Shown: one piece after another, positions 7,736-19,265 of the stretch | Numbering within the stretch: position 1 is the stretch's first letter | How the letters are laid out: each line of letters starts with the position of its first letter | Source of the DNA: Clostridia bacterium | GTDB taxonomy: Bacteria; Bacillota; Clostridia; Oscillospirales; Acutalibacteraceae | NCBI GenBank assembly: GCA_017555765.1 | Contig: JAFZFT010000095.1 | Location: 1-38,710 of the forward strand | DNA: 38,710 nucleotides | Direction: 5' to 3' | Translations under genes and position numbers: made by a program | Notes under the pieces: model-generated | Database searches by the model: none | Seen by the model: only the letters and a program-made list of their open reading frames with translations | What the model was told of the DNA's origin: nothing

Positions 7736-8997
7736 ATGCTGAGCTCTGGGATAAAATGCACTATCTTTTCCGTGATTTCAATGACAGAATGGTGCATCTT
7801 GAGCTTCATTACGATTTCGAAATTAACCTTGAAACACTTAAAACAGTTCTTATCTGTTTTTTTGAAAAAGCACCCGTACTTCACTCGAGATTTGTTGATA
7901 ATAAGGTGAGTCCCTATTGGGAGGTTATGCCTTACAGAATTGAAGATGTTATTACTGTAAAGCACAGCGATAATGTAACCGAGGATATCGACAGATTCTT
8001 AACTCAGTACATACCTCCTGAGAGAGATTTGCAGATGAAGGTTGGTGTTTTCTACTACGAAGGCAAAACCGCTCTTTGTATGGTAGAAAATCATATGTGC
8101 ATGGATGGCGGCGATTTCAAGTATTTCATCAGAAGCTTCTGCAAGGCTTACAGTGAATACGAAGAAAAAGGAATCAGCCCTATTAACCTCAGAGAAGGTA
8201 CCCGCTCATATGATTCTGTTTATACTGATTTTTCTAAAACTCAGGAAAAAATGGCGAGAAACCTTTACAGAAATGTCTGCGCTAAGGATACTCACAAATT
8301 CCCACTTACTGAAAGTAAGGAAGGCGATCGCTCTTTTATTGCGAGAAGAAGAATTTCTGAGGAAACCTTCCTAAAGTTGAAGACAGTTGGCAAGGCTCAT
8401 GGCGCTACGGTAAATGATATGCTCGTTGCCGCCTACTTTTACTCACTCTATGAGCTCGCAGGCTACGGAGAGGATGAAAGCGTGACTATTTCCTGCGCAA
8501 TTGACCTCAGACGCCATATGAAGGATGATGAGGGACAGGGTGTTACAAATCACACCGCTTTCATGCAGTGTAACATACCCAGAAGAGGCAGAAATATTTT
8601 TGAGACTCTTCAGTACGTTATCAACAGCTCAAATCTTTTTAAAAAGGATAAATTTATGGGACTTTATGGGCTTCCTCTCCTTAAGTTCGCCTATAAGATA
8701 CTTCCTCATTCTGCTAGTGAGGAGATTATCAAGATCGGATATTCAAATCCGCTCCTTGCTATGAGTAATATAGGTATCCTTGACCATAAGGCACTTGCTC
8801 TCGGCGGAAATGAGCCGATTGACGGCTTTATGACAGGCGCCGTAAAATACAAGCCTTATGTTCTTCTTTCCGCAACCTCGATGAGAAATGTTATAACCCT
8901 TTCTATGTGTGTGAGAGGAAATGAAGATGATAAGAAGATTGTTAATACCTTCTTTGATATTTTTGAGAGAAGTATAGAAAAGCTTCTTGCAGAATAA
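7720..8997 (+). CDS. Condensation-domain-like acyltransferase, substrate unknown
   Basis: 425 residues. The start ATG at 7720 lies inside the end of the upstream membrane gene and follows GGAAGTAGAGG. It has the pattern of the CoA-dependent acyltransferase / condensation superfamily (chloramphenicol acetyltransferase, PapA, alcohol acetyltransferase, NRPS C domain). The active-site HxxxDG motif is H125-MCM-D129-G130 in ENHMCMDGGDF; the preceding His of HHxxxDG is Asn. The second half has an IDLRRHM segment near 265, close to the DFG-type structural region of such enzymes. It has no carrier protein or adenylation domain beside it, so it is not part of an NRPS. Acyl transfer to an alcohol or lipid is the likely chemistry. 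The overlap with the membrane gene suggests a shared task at the membrane. Confidence 0.75.
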   Translation: MGRRLNAELWDKMHYLFRDFNDRMVHLELHYDFEINLETLKTVLICFFEKAPVLHSRFVDNKVSPYWEVMPYRIEDVITVKHSDNVTEDIDRFLTQYIPPERDLQMKVGVFYYEGKTALCMVENHMCMDGGDFKYFIRSFCKAYSEYEEKGISPINLREGTRSYDSVYTDFSKTQEKMARNLYRNVCAKDTHKFPLTESKEGDRSFIARRRISEETFLKLKTVGKAHGATVNDMLVAAYFYSLYELAGYGEDESVTISCAIDLRRHMKDDEGQGVTNHTAFMQCNIPRRGRNIFETLQYVINSSNLFKKDKFMGLYGLPLLKFAYKILPHSASEEIIKIGYSNPLLAMSNIGILDHKALALGGNEPIDGFMTGAVKYKPYVLLSATSMRNVITLSMCVRGNEDDKKIVNTFFDIFERSIEKLLAE

Positions 8998-9005
8998 ATA
9001 TGATT

Positions 9006-9039
9006 AACTCCGCTACATTACAAATGTTGCGGAGTTTTT
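9006..9039 (+). terminator. Rho-independent terminator after the acyltransferase gene
   Basis: AACTCCGC-t-ACATT pairs with AATGT-t-GCGGAGTT (9006-9019, 9023-9036), loop ACA, followed by TTTTT. Confidence 0.9.
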
Positions 9040-9042
9040 ATG

Positions 9043-9071
9043 TTGACATATTCTTATATTTCTGCTAAAAT
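9043..9071 (+). promoter_or_regulatory. Promoter of the galactosidase operon
   Basis: A perfect TTGACA (9043-9048), 17 bases, and TAAAAT (9066-9071) directly after the preceding terminator. The leader is about 57 bases and AT-rich. Confidence 0.8.
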
Positions 9072-9134
9072 TTCATTATATAAATATAATAGGTTTATAA
9101 TATAAAAATTCATATTAGAAAAGGCGGTTAGACT

Positions 9135-10871
9135 ATGATTTTTGAAATCAGAGGTAATCAGTTCGTTAAAGACGGTAAGCCAATAAAGCTTATTTCCGGT
9201 GCGGTGCATTATTTCAGAAATATGCCTGATACATGGCAGGATATTTTTAAGAAAATGAAGGCCATGGGTCTTAACTGCGTGGAAACCTACTGTGCATGGA
9301 ATATGCATGAAAAAAAGCAAGGTGAATTTGATTTCAACGGAAATCTTGATATTGCAGCGTTTATTAAAGCTGCTCAGGCTGAGGGTCTTATGGTTATTGT
9401 CAGACCGGGTCCTTACATTTGCGCTGAATGGGAATTCGGCGGACTTCCCTGGTGGATACAGACAGACGATGAGATGGAAATACGTTGCTCAAATAAGGCA
9501 TACATAAAGTATTTTGACAGATATCTTGATAAGCTCTTTGAACAGATAAAGTCCTTGCTTTGCACTAACGGAGGTCCCGTAATAATGCTTCAGTGCGAAA
9601 ATGAGTACGGCTATTACGGTGACGATAAGGTGTACCTCAGATATCTTTATGAAAGCTACCGTGAAAAGGGCATAGATGTACCTCTCTTTACATCCGACGG
9701 TACAAGCAAGGATAACCTTCTTGACGGCTCCGTTGAAGGCTGCTTCTCTACTCTTAATTTCGGTAGCCGAGTTGAAGAGAACTTCAGAGCACACGATGAG
9801 CTTTATCCCGACCAACCTAAAATGTGCATGGAAATGTGGAATGGTTGGTTTGATGCCTGGGGTGATGAATACCACCACACAACCTCAGCTGAGGATTATG
9901 CTAAGGCTGTAGACGATATGCTCACAAAGGGCAGCGTCAATATGTATATGTTTATCGGCGGTACAAACTTTGGATTTATGAGCGGTGCTAATCATTATGA
10001 AAGATTTGCCCCTGATGTAACTAGCTACGACTACGATGCACTTCTTTCAGAATGCGGCGATGTAACACCGAAGTACAGAGCTATAAGAGAAGTAATATTG
10101 AAGCATATAGATGAGCCTCTTCCGGAGATTCCTGCAGACAGAAAGAAGGCCGTTTACGGCACTGTTGAGCTTACCGAAAGAGCAGGCTTATTCGCAAATC
10201 TCAGAAATTTATCTACACCTGTACGAAGCGATGTTCCTAAAAATATGGAAAAGTATGGTCAGGGATACGGCTTTATTGCTTATCGTACCGTGCTTAACAG
10301 AGACTATACAGATACCACACTTTTATTCGAAAGCCTTGGTGACAGAGCTCAGATTTATATAAACAGCAATCTTATTGATATTCTTTATATAAATGACAGA
10401 CTCGAAACCAAGATTACTGCTTCTGCGGGAGATGTTCTTACCGTACTTTGTGAAAATATGGGCAGAGCAAACTTCGGTAGTAAGATGATGCGCAAAAAGG
10501 GTATAGACGGAAGATGCCTTCTTGATAAGAAGATACATTTCGGTTGGGATGTATACACTCTTCCTATGGACAATCTTTCGAATGTTGTTTATTCCGATGA
10601 AGTGCCTGCTGAAAAATCAGTTTTCTATAAGGGTTACTTTGAAATTGACGAGGCTTACGATACTTTCCTTAAGCTTGATAATTTCACTAAGGGCTTTGTA
10701 ACTGTCAATGGGTATAACATAGGCAGATATTGGGAAATCGGTCCTCAGAAGACATTATATATACCGGCTTCGCTTCTTAAAAAAGGTGAAAATGAGATAG
10801 TTGTTTTTGAGTCCGACGGAATCAAGGGCGAGCCTGTTATAGAATTTACCGATAAGCCGATTTTAGGCTGA
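9135..10871 (+). CDS. Glycoside hydrolase family 35 beta-galactosidase
   Basis: A retaining exo-beta-galactosidase of GH35, 578 residues, without a signal peptide, so it acts in the cytosol on imported oligosaccharides. The TIM-barrel motifs are clear: SGAVHYFR near 21, VETYCAWNMHE near 49, VRPGPYICAEWEFGGLPWW (89-107), the acid/base E157 in QCENEYG, the nucleophile E233 in MCMEMWNGWFD, and MYMFIGGTNFGF near 278. After about 345 come beta-sandwich domains typical of GH35 (FESLGDRAQIYIN; FVTVNGYNIGRYWEIGPQ). The ribosome binding site AAAAGGCGG is modest. It is the first gene of an operon with a GH2 enzyme 18 bases downstream. Confidence 0.93.
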   Translation: MIFEIRGNQFVKDGKPIKLISGAVHYFRNMPDTWQDIFKKMKAMGLNCVETYCAWNMHEKKQGEFDFNGNLDIAAFIKAAQAEGLMVIVRPGPYICAEWEFGGLPWWIQTDDEMEIRCSNKAYIKYFDRYLDKLFEQIKSLLCTNGGPVIMLQCENEYGYYGDDKVYLRYLYESYREKGIDVPLFTSDGTSKDNLLDGSVEGCFSTLNFGSRVEENFRAHDELYPDQPKMCMEMWNGWFDAWGDEYHHTTSAEDYAKAVDDMLTKGSVNMYMFIGGTNFGFMSGANHYERFAPDVTSYDYDALLSECGDVTPKYRAIREVILKHIDEPLPEIPADRKKAVYGTVELTERAGLFANLRNLSTPVRSDVPKNMEKYGQGYGFIAYRTVLNRDYTDTTLLFESLGDRAQIYINSNLIDILYINDRLETKITASAGDVLTVLCENMGRANFGSKMMRKKGIDGRCLLDKKIHFGWDVYTLPMDNLSNVVYSDEVPAEKSVFYKGYFEIDEAYDTFLKLDNFTKGFVTVNGYNIGRYWEIGPQKTLYIPASLLKKGENEIVVFESDGIKGEPVIEFTDKPILG

Positions 10872-10877
10872 TAATAA

Positions 10878-13892
<3,015 letters not shown>

Positions 13893-13903
13893 GGTGAATT
13901 CTT

Positions 13904-14395
13904 GTGAAGCTACTTTTCAAACAACGCTTTTTCTCTTTGGCTGGCAGTTACAATATTTTTGATGAAAACGAAAATGTTGTCTTTACTGTCAAAGGTAAGC
14001 TCGGTTTTGGAAGAGAATTCTATGTGTATGATAAAGACGGAAATATGCTGGCTTTTATGAAGCGACGAGTTTTTACTTTTCTGCCTTGCGTTGATGTCTT
14101 TGTCGGCGAAAACTATATCGGATGTATAAAACGAAGATTTTCATTCTTTAAGCCGGTGTATACGATTGATTTTCACTCGTTGAGCGTTGTAGGTAATTTC
14201 TTTGAACTTGACTATGGGATTTTCGATGCAGAATGCAAAGAAATTGCTCATATCAGTCAGAAACTTTTCAAGCTTACTGATACTTATGTTATTGATGTCA
14301 TACAAGATGATATGGCACTTTATGCGCTTCTTGTTGTGATTGCAATAGATGCTGATAAAAGTTCAAGATCAACAACTATAAGCATCGGTAATTAA
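13904..14395 (+). CDS. LURP-one-related / tubby-like (LOR, YxjI-type) protein
   Basis: 163 residues starting at GTG 13904. The Shine-Dalgarno GAGGTG overlaps the lacZ stop codon (ATGAGGTG), so translation is probably coupled. Short beta-strand repeats of the LOR fold are visible: KQRFFSLAGSYNIFDENENVVFTVKG, LGFGREFYVYDKDGNMLAFMKR, and VGNFFELDYGIFDAECKEIAHISQKLF, ending in a hydrophobic helix (MALYALLVVIAIDA) as in the tubby/phospholipid-scramblase-like superfamily. The role of bacterial LOR proteins is unknown; phosphoinositide or membrane binding has been proposed for the superfamily. Its place after two galactosidases is unexplained. Confidence 0.82.
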   Translation: MKLLFKQRFFSLAGSYNIFDENENVVFTVKGKLGFGREFYVYDKDGNMLAFMKRRVFTFLPCVDVFVGENYIGCIKRRFSFFKPVYTIDFHSLSVVGNFFELDYGIFDAECKEIAHISQKLFKLTDTYVIDVIQDDMALYALLVVIAIDADKSSRSTTISIGN

Positions 14396-14430
14396 GTGTA
14401 GCTGAATGATAAAAAAATAATATTTCTTTT

Positions 14431-14469
14431 AACGAACTGCTGTTTTCTTCTTGAATATGGCAGTTCGTT
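14431..14469. repeat. Perfect 10-bp inverted repeat overlapping the iolG promoter (operator candidate)
   Basis: AACGAACTGC (14431-14440) and GCAGTTCGTT (14460-14469) are exact inverse copies 19 bases apart. The right arm lies between the -35 and -10 boxes and the left arm just upstream of the -35. What follows is the -10 box and not a T-run, so it is a poor terminator and a good operator candidate. It may still serve as the end of the galactosidase transcript. Confidence 0.55.
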
Positions 14470-14479
14470 GTGTTATAAT
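14451..14479 (+). promoter_or_regulatory. Promoter of iolG-iolD-iolE
   Basis: TTGAAT (14451-14456), 17 bases, and a consensus TATAAT (14474-14479), 55 bases before the iolG ATG. Confidence 0.75.
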
Positions 14480-14534
14480 GCAATTGATTAGGGCGTTTTG
14501 CCCGTCATATTCAAAATTTATGGAGGCAGAAATT

Positions 14535-15548
14535 ATGAAGCAGTTAAACATTGGTATCATCGGCGCAGGCCGTATCGGTAAGGTACATATGGAATCAATC
14601 ACATATAATGTACCTACAGCAAGAGTTCTCGGTATTACAGACGTTTTCAAGGACGCTCTTCCCGGTCTTGCAGAAAAGTACGGTATCCCCAAGATATATA
14701 ACGATTATAAGGAAATGCTTGCTGACGAAGAAATTGACGCAGTTCTTGTTTGTTCATCAACAGATACTCATGCTGATATTTCCATCGAGGCAGCTGAAGC
14801 GGGTAAGCACGTATTCTGTGAAAAGCCCGTTGACCTTACTCCTGAGAAGGTAAAGGCAGTTATCGCAGCAGTTGAAAAGGCAGGTGTTAAGCTTCAGGTA
14901 GGCTTCAACAGACGCTTTGACCATAACTTTGCACACGTTCGTTCACTTATCAATGACGGTAAGGTAGGTAATCTTGAGCTTATCAAGATTACATCACGCG
15001 ACCCTGAGCCTCCTTCAGCCGAATATGCTGCAGTTTCAGGTGGTATGTTCCTTGATATGACAATTCACGATTTTGATATGGCACGCTTCCTTGCAGGTAG
15101 TGATGTTACAGAGGTATACGTAAATGCAGCATGCCTTGTTGATCCCGCTATCGGTGAAGCAGGTGATGTTGATACAGCTATCATCAATCTCAAGTTTGAA
15201 AACGGTGCTCTCGGTGTAATTGATAACAGCCGTCGCGCAGCTTACGGCTATGATCAGAGAATCGAAGTTTTCGGCTCACTCGGTGCTGCAATGGCAGCTA
15301 ACGATACACCTACCAATGTAACTGTTATGAATGCAGAAGGTGTTTCAACAGACAAGCCTCTCTATTTCTTCCTTGAAAGATATATGCAGTCATTCCGTGA
15401 TGAAATGATTCAGTTTGTTGATGCTGTTCAGAATGACAAGCCCACACCTACAACAGGTCTTGACGGTCTTAACTCAATCCTTGTTGCTCTTGCAGCTAAG
15501 AAGTCAGTTGCAGAGGGCAGAGCTGTCAAGATTTCTGAAATCGGCTGA
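14535..15548 (+). CDS. iolG: myo-Inositol 2-dehydrogenase
   Basis: An NAD-dependent oxidation of myo-inositol to scyllo-inosose in the cytosol, first step of inositol catabolism. 337 residues, GFO/IDH/MocA fold. The start is the ATG at 14535, eight bases after GGAGG; an in-frame upstream ATG at 14451 lies in the promoter. The Rossmann motif GIIGAGRIG (7-15) is followed by the EKPVDL motif with K97 and the catalytic pair D174 and H178 in FLDMTIHDFDM, in line with the Lys-Asp-His triad known for IolG. The neighbours iolD and iolE support inositol over other polyols. The remaining uncertainty is inositol stereoisomer specificity. Confidence 0.92.
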   Translation: MKQLNIGIIGAGRIGKVHMESITYNVPTARVLGITDVFKDALPGLAEKYGIPKIYNDYKEMLADEEIDAVLVCSSTDTHADISIEAAEAGKHVFCEKPVDLTPEKVKAVIAAVEKAGVKLQVGFNRRFDHNFAHVRSLINDGKVGNLELIKITSRDPEPPSAEYAAVSGGMFLDMTIHDFDMARFLAGSDVTEVYVNAACLVDPAIGEAGDVDTAIINLKFENGALGVIDNSRRAAYGYDQRIEVFGSLGAAMAANDTPTNVTVMNAEGVSTDKPLYFFLERYMQSFRDEMIQFVDAVQNDKPTPTTGLDGLNSILVALAAKKSVAEGRAVKISEIG

Positions 15549-15554
15549 TTTTAA

Positions 15555-15620
15555 TTCGGGAGTACTCCCAGAAGGAGTGCTCCTTGAAGTGTTTTTTAAG
15601 AATAAACCCTCCCGAAAGGA
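15555..15620 (+). promoter_or_regulatory. iolG-iolD intercistronic hairpin with a competing pairing at the iolD ribosome binding site
   Basis: GGAGTACTCC (15559-15568), loop CAGAA, and GGAGTGCTCC (15574-15583) form a 10-bp stem with one G-T pair. A T6 run comes eight bases after the stem, making a weak terminator or a processing barrier. The 5' part, TTCGGGAG (15555-15562), can instead pair exactly with CTCCCGAA (15609-15616), which overlaps the iolD Shine-Dalgarno GAAAGGA (15614-15620). The two folds exclude each other. Confidence 0.45.
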
Positions 15621-15629
15621 TTGATTATT

Positions 15630-17474
15630 ATGAAACTTACAATGGCTCAGGCTCTTGTAAAATTCCTTGACAATCAGTATATCTGCTTTGACGGTAAGGA
15701 AACCAAGTTTGTCGACGGTATTTTTGGCATTTTCGGTCACGGATGTGTAGTAGGCATCGGTCAGGCTCTTGAACAGGGCGGACACAGCCTCAGATATTAT
15801 CAGGGCCACAACGAGCAGGGTATGGCTCATGCGGCTATTGCCTATGCCAAGCAGATGCACAGACGCAAGATTATCGCTTGTACATCCTCAATAGGACCCG
15901 GTGCTCTCAACATGGTTACTGCTTGCGGTACTGCAACTGCAAACAGAATTCCTCTTCTTGTGCTTCCCGGTGACACCTTTGCCTGCCGTCAGCCTGACCC
16001 CGTACTTCAGCAGATAGAGCAGTATGACAGCTGTGCAATTACCGCAAATGACGCTTTTAAGGCTGTTTGTAAATACTGGGACAGAATTAACCGTCCCGAG
16101 CAGCTTATGACCGCATGCATCAATGCTATGCGCGTACTTACAGATCCCGCTGATACCGGTGCAGTTTGCATTGCTATGCCTCAGGATGTGGAGGCAGAAG
16201 CATTCGATTATCCAGACTATTTCCTTCAGAAGAGAGTTTGGTATATGGACAGACGCGTACCTTCTGAAAGAGAAATCGATTCAGCTTGTGAGCTTATCAG
16301 AAACAGCAAGAAGCCTATGATTATTGTCGGCGGTGGTGTTACATACTCCGATAGTGACAAGTCTGTGCTTGCTATGGCTGAAAAATATAATATTCCCATC
16401 GGTGAAACCCAGGCTGGTAAGGGTCAGATTCCCTTTGCTCATCCTCTTAATATGGGTGGTTGCGGTGTTACAGGTGGTCCTGCTGCTAATGCAATCGCAA
16501 AGCAGACAGACCTTGTAATTGCAGTCGGCACAAGACTTACCGACTTTACAACCTGCTCAAAATGGGGTTTCCACAATCCCGATGTGAAGATGCTTTCAAT
16601 AAACGTTTGTCCTTTTGATGCATTCAAGATGGATGCTACTGCAGTTATCGCTGATGCTAAGGCTGCTGTTGATGCAATCTGTGCAAAGCTCGACTACAAG
16701 TCAGAATGGGCAAAGGAAATTGCTGATGCAAAGTCAGCTTATGAGGCTGAAATTGACCGTTGCCACAACGAAAAGCTCGACGGTGTTCTCTCACAGAAGA
16801 GAGCACTCGGTATCATTAATGAAACCGTTGCTGACGATGCAGTTATAATCGGCTCATCAGGTTCACTTCCCGGTTGCCTTCAGAGAATCTGGAAATCAAA
16901 GGCTCCCGACACATATCACGTAGAATACGGCTTCTCATGTATGGGTTATGAAATCTGCGGTGCTCTCGGTGCAAAGCTTGCAGCAGGGGACAGAGAAGTA
17001 TATTCAATGGTTGGTGACGGTAGCTTCCTTATGCTTCACAGCGAGCTTTATACCGCAATTCAGGAAAACAAGAAAATCAATGTTATGCTCTTTGACAACA
17101 GCGGTTGGGGATGTATTGAAAATCTTCAGAATAACCAGGGTACAGATACCTTCGGTACACGCTTTACAAGACGTAACGATGAAAGCGGTCTTCTTGACGG
17201 TGAAATCATTATGACAGACTATGCGAAGATTGCCGAGGGCTACGGCTGCAAGGCTTATCGTGTAACAACCGAGGAAGAGCTTTATGCTGCTATGGAAGAC
17301 AGCAAGAAGCAGACAGGCTGTACACTTTTCGACATCAAGGTCGGCCATAAGAGTATGACAGACGGATATGATTCCTGGTGGAGAGTCGGTGTTGCCGAGG
17401 TTTCCGGAAGTGAAAGAGTTCAGGAATGCTATGAGGATATGAAGGCTAATATTGCAAAAGCCCGTTTATATTAA
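15630..17474 (+). CDS. iolD: 3D-(3,5/4)-trihydroxycyclohexane-1,2-dione hydrolase (ThDP enzyme)
   Basis: Opens the ring of the diketo-inositol made by IolE, giving 5-deoxy-glucuronate. 614 residues, as usual for IolD. The ATG at 15630 lies nine bases after GAAAGGA; the in-frame TTG at 15621 touches that site. It has the three-domain thiamine diphosphate fold: the PYR domain with the catalytic Glu62 in [12 protein letters not shown] and [10 protein letters not shown], a central domain ([13 protein letters not shown]), and the PP domain with the ThDP/Mg motif VGDGS (G462-D463) ending near DNSGWGC. The start WITH FGHGCV near residue 30 is typical of IolD. It lies 81 bases after iolG, with a hairpin between them, and 21 bases before iolE. 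Confidence 0.93.
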   Translation: MKLTMAQALVKFLDNQYICFDGKETKFVDGIFGIFGHGCVVGIGQALEQGGHSLRYYQGHNEQGMAHAAIAYAKQMHRRKIIACTSSIGPGALNMVTACGTATANRIPLLVLPGDTFACRQPDPVLQQIEQYDSCAITANDAFKAVCKYWDRINRPEQLMTACINAMRVLTDPADTGAVCIAMPQDVEAEAFDYPDYFLQKRVWYMDRRVPSEREIDSACELIRNSKKPMIIVGGGVTYSDSDKSVLAMAEKYNIPIGETQAGKGQIPFAHPLNMGGCGVTGGPAANAIAKQTDLVIAVGTRLTDFTTCSKWGFHNPDVKMLSINVCPFDAFKMDATAVIADAKAAVDAICAKLDYKSEWAKEIADAKSAYEAEIDRCHNEKLDGVLSQKRALGIINETVADDAVIIGSSGSLPGCLQRIWKSKAPDTYHVEYGFSCMGYEICGALGAKLAAGDREVYSMVGDGSFLMLHSELYTAIQENKKINVMLFDNSGWGCIENLQNNQGTDTFGTRFTRRNDESGLLDGEIIMTDYAKIAEGYGCKAYRVTTEEELYAAMEDSKKQTGCTLFDIKVGHKSMTDGYDSWWRVGVAEVSGSERVQECYEDMKANIAKARLY

Positions 17475-17495
17475 TTTTTAAAGGAGAAAATAAAA

Positions 17496-18389
17496 ATGCT
17501 TAACAAAGAAAAAGTATATCTTGCATGCGCACCTATCGCATGGACAAACGATGACCTTCCCGATCTCGGTGCAGAAAACACCTTTGAGCAGTGCGTAAGT
17601 GAAATGGCTCTCGCAGGCTTCACAGGCAGCGAAATTGGTAACAAATATCCCAAGGATGTTGAAACACTTAAGCATAAGCTTGATGTAAGAGGAATGAGAA
17701 TCTGTAACGCTTGGTTCTCCTCACTTCTTCTTTCTGAGGGCTACGAGGCTACAATCGAAGCCTTCATCAAGCACAGAGATTTTCTTCACGCTCTCGGTGC
17801 AAAGGTTATCGGTGCTTCAGAGCAGGGTAACAGCATCCAGGGCAAGGATGTAAGCATCTTTGGTGAGAAGCCCGTTTACACAGACGAGCAGTGGGAGCTT
17901 ATTGCAAAGGGCTTCAACGAAATGGGCAGACTCGCAAAGGAAAAGGGTATGTACTTCACAGTTCATCACCATATGGGTACAGGCGTACAGACGGAGGCTG
18001 AAATCGATAAGCTTATGGAAATCACCGATCCTGATCTCGTTTATCTTCTTTTCGATACAGGTCATCTTTCCTTCAGCGGTGAGGATGTTCTCGGTGTACT
18101 TAAGAAGTACGTGAACAGAACAAAGCATGTTCACCTCAAGAGCATCCGTAAGGATGTTATCGAGGATGCAAAGGTTAAGGGTTATTCATTCCTTGACAGC
18201 GTTCGTGCTGGCTCATTCACAGTTCCCGGTGACGGAGATTTCGACTTCACTCCCGTATTTGATATTCTTGACGAAGCAGGTTATGAAGGCTGGGTTGTTG
18301 TTGAAGCAGAGCAGGATCCCGCTAAGGCTAATCCCTACGAGTATGCAGTTCTTGCAAGAAACTACATCAGAGAAAAAACAGGTCTTTAA
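17496..18389 (+). CDS. iolE: Inosose dehydratase (2-keto-myo-inositol dehydratase)
   Basis: Removes water from scyllo-inosose to give trihydroxycyclohexane-dione, the substrate of IolD. 297 residues, xylose isomerase-like TIM barrel. Typical features are [16 protein letters not shown] at the N terminus, GSEIGNKYP near 48, the metal-site segments [10 protein letters not shown] (about 152-161) and [10 protein letters not shown], the HVHLKSIR strand, and the final [14 protein letters not shown]. The ATG follows TAAAGGAG. It is the last gene of the operon and is closed by a perfect hairpin terminator. No inositol kinase (IolC), IolB, IolA, IolJ or transporter lies in the window. Confidence 0.93.
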   Translation: MLNKEKVYLACAPIAWTNDDLPDLGAENTFEQCVSEMALAGFTGSEIGNKYPKDVETLKHKLDVRGMRICNAWFSSLLLSEGYEATIEAFIKHRDFLHALGAKVIGASEQGNSIQGKDVSIFGEKPVYTDEQWELIAKGFNEMGRLAKEKGMYFTVHHHMGTGVQTEAEIDKLMEITDPDLVYLLFDTGHLSFSGEDVLGVLKKYVNRTKHVHLKSIRKDVIEDAKVKGYSFLDSVRAGSFTVPGDGDFDFTPVFDILDEAGYEGWVVVEAEQDPAKANPYEYAVLARNYIREKTGL

Positions 18390-18399
18390 TAAAAAAGAC

Positions 18400-18437
18400 G
18401 GACTGTTGCATTCAGTGCAACAGTCCTTTGTTTATTC
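18400..18437. terminator. Bidirectional terminator between iolE and the convergent tarI-like gene
   Basis: The perfect 11-bp stem GGACTGTTGCA / TGCAACAGTCC, loop TTCAG, is followed by TTTGTTTATT on the plus strand. On the minus strand it is followed by GTCTTTTTTATT, so it can end both transcripts. It overlaps the stop codon of the minus-strand gene on its T-rich side. Confidence 0.9.
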
Positions 18438-19124
18438 TAATATAATCTCTGCAACCTTCAAATCGTAGGGATAGGTGATTTTTATATTCTGAACATCACC
18501 CATAACCAGATGTACACTTTCGCCACTTACTGAAAAAACACTGCAAGTGTCGGTGAGTATATTTTTTTTCTCGTCTGTAAGAGTAAAGTAAAGCTCCTTG
18601 AGTTTTTTTGCATTGAAGGTCTGAGGCGTCTGGCATTGATAAAGTTTACTTCTGTCGGGAGTGCCGTTAATGGTAAGACCGTCATAGCTTTCAATTATTG
18701 TATCTGTAGCGGGGATGACAGTGCCTATTGCATCATAAATCTCGGAGCTTTCTATGTGTCTGTCAATTATTTCTGTAGTAACAAAAGGCCTGGCAGCGTC
18801 GTGAGTAACAATTACTGTGTTTTCATCTAAACCGTCAGTATTTTCGATATAGCTTACAGAATTCATAATGGTTTCGTTTCTGTCAGAGCCGCCCTTGATT
18901 ACGGTAACACAGTCGTTGTTGAAGTGCTTCTTTAAAAGCGCGTCTGTATAGCTACACCATTCTTCGGGGCAGAGGACTATAACTCTTCTGAATTTTCCGC
19001 AATCAAGGAATTTTTGTACGGTATGTGCTATTATAGGCTTGTTACCGACGGTTATGTACTGCTTCGGCTTTTCGGCTCCCATTCTGCTTCCTATTCCGCC
19101 GGCGGCAATTACTGCATACAGCAT
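18432..19124 (-). CDS. TarI/IspD-family cytidylyltransferase, probably D-ribitol-5-phosphate cytidylyltransferase
   Basis: Transfers CMP from CTP to a phosphorylated polyol. 230 residues, one domain. The nucleotide-binding loop AAGGIGSRMG and PKQY are at the N terminus, followed by GGSDRNETIMNS, VTHDAARPFV, QCQTPQTFN and NIKITYPYDLKVA. IspD (MEP pathway) and TarI (CDP-ribitol synthesis) share this fold. Features such as KPIIAHTVQKF, DRNETIMNS, the LTDEKKNILTDTC region and YPYDLKVAEIIL are, from memory, closer to TarI than to E. coli IspD. The partner also argues for CDP-alditol synthesis: it is divergent from a LicD-family transferase, and ISPD with FKTN/FKRP is the equivalent eukaryotic pairing. 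The ATG follows GAGGTGATAAT. MEP cytidylyltransferase activity cannot be excluded from sequence alone. Confidence 0.85.
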   Translation of the reverse strand: MLYAVIAAGGIGSRMGAEKPKQYITVGNKPIIAHTVQKFLDCGKFRRVIVLCPEEWCSYTDALLKKHFNNDCVTVIKGGSDRNETIMNSVSYIENTDGLDENTVIVTHDAARPFVTTEIIDRHIESSEIYDAIGTVIPATDTIIESYDGLTINGTPDRSKLYQCQTPQTFNAKKLKELYFTLTDEKKNILTDTCSVFSVSGESVHLVMGDVQNIKITYPYDLKVAEIILE

Positions 19125-19152
19125 ATTATCACCTCAAAAATATTATGCTTCA

Positions 19153-19180
19153 ATTATACTTAACACATCTCTTTTGTCAA
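19153..19180 (-). promoter_or_regulatory. Minus-strand promoter of the tarI-like gene
   Basis: On the minus strand TTGACA (19180-19175) and TATAAT (19158-19153), both perfect, are separated by 16 bases, about 28 bases before the ATG. It is back to back with the plus-strand promoter at 19202. Confidence 0.75.
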
Positions 19181-19201
19181 TATGATTATATCTCTTTGAA
19201 G

Positions 19202-19230
19202 TTGACAAAAGTCGACATAAAGAGTATAAT
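19202..19230 (+). promoter_or_regulatory. Plus-strand promoter of the SDR-LicD fusion gene
   Basis: Fully consensus TTGACA (19202-19207), 17 bases and TATAAT (19225-19230), 35 bases before the ATG. Its -35 box is 21 bases from the -35 box of the divergent promoter. Confidence 0.85.
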
Positions 19231-19265
19231 TACAATGATTTTATATACCGAGGTGACCTGAAAAT

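Noticed and set aside
8105..8374. Alternative plus-strand frame inside the acyltransferase gene
   Set aside because: The frame of the acyltransferase carries the HxxxDG motif and a sound start; the alternative has no recognisable content.
14431..14469. Reading the inverted repeat as a normal terminator
   Set aside because: All other terminators here end in T-runs; this one is followed by GTGTTATAATG, a -10 box, so it is listed as an operator candidate.
14451..14534. N-terminal extension of iolG reading MNMAVRCVIMQLIRAF upstream of the chosen start
   Set aside because: It spans the -35 and -10 boxes and has no Shine-Dalgarno; the GGAGG fits the ATG at 14535, where the Rossmann strand begins.
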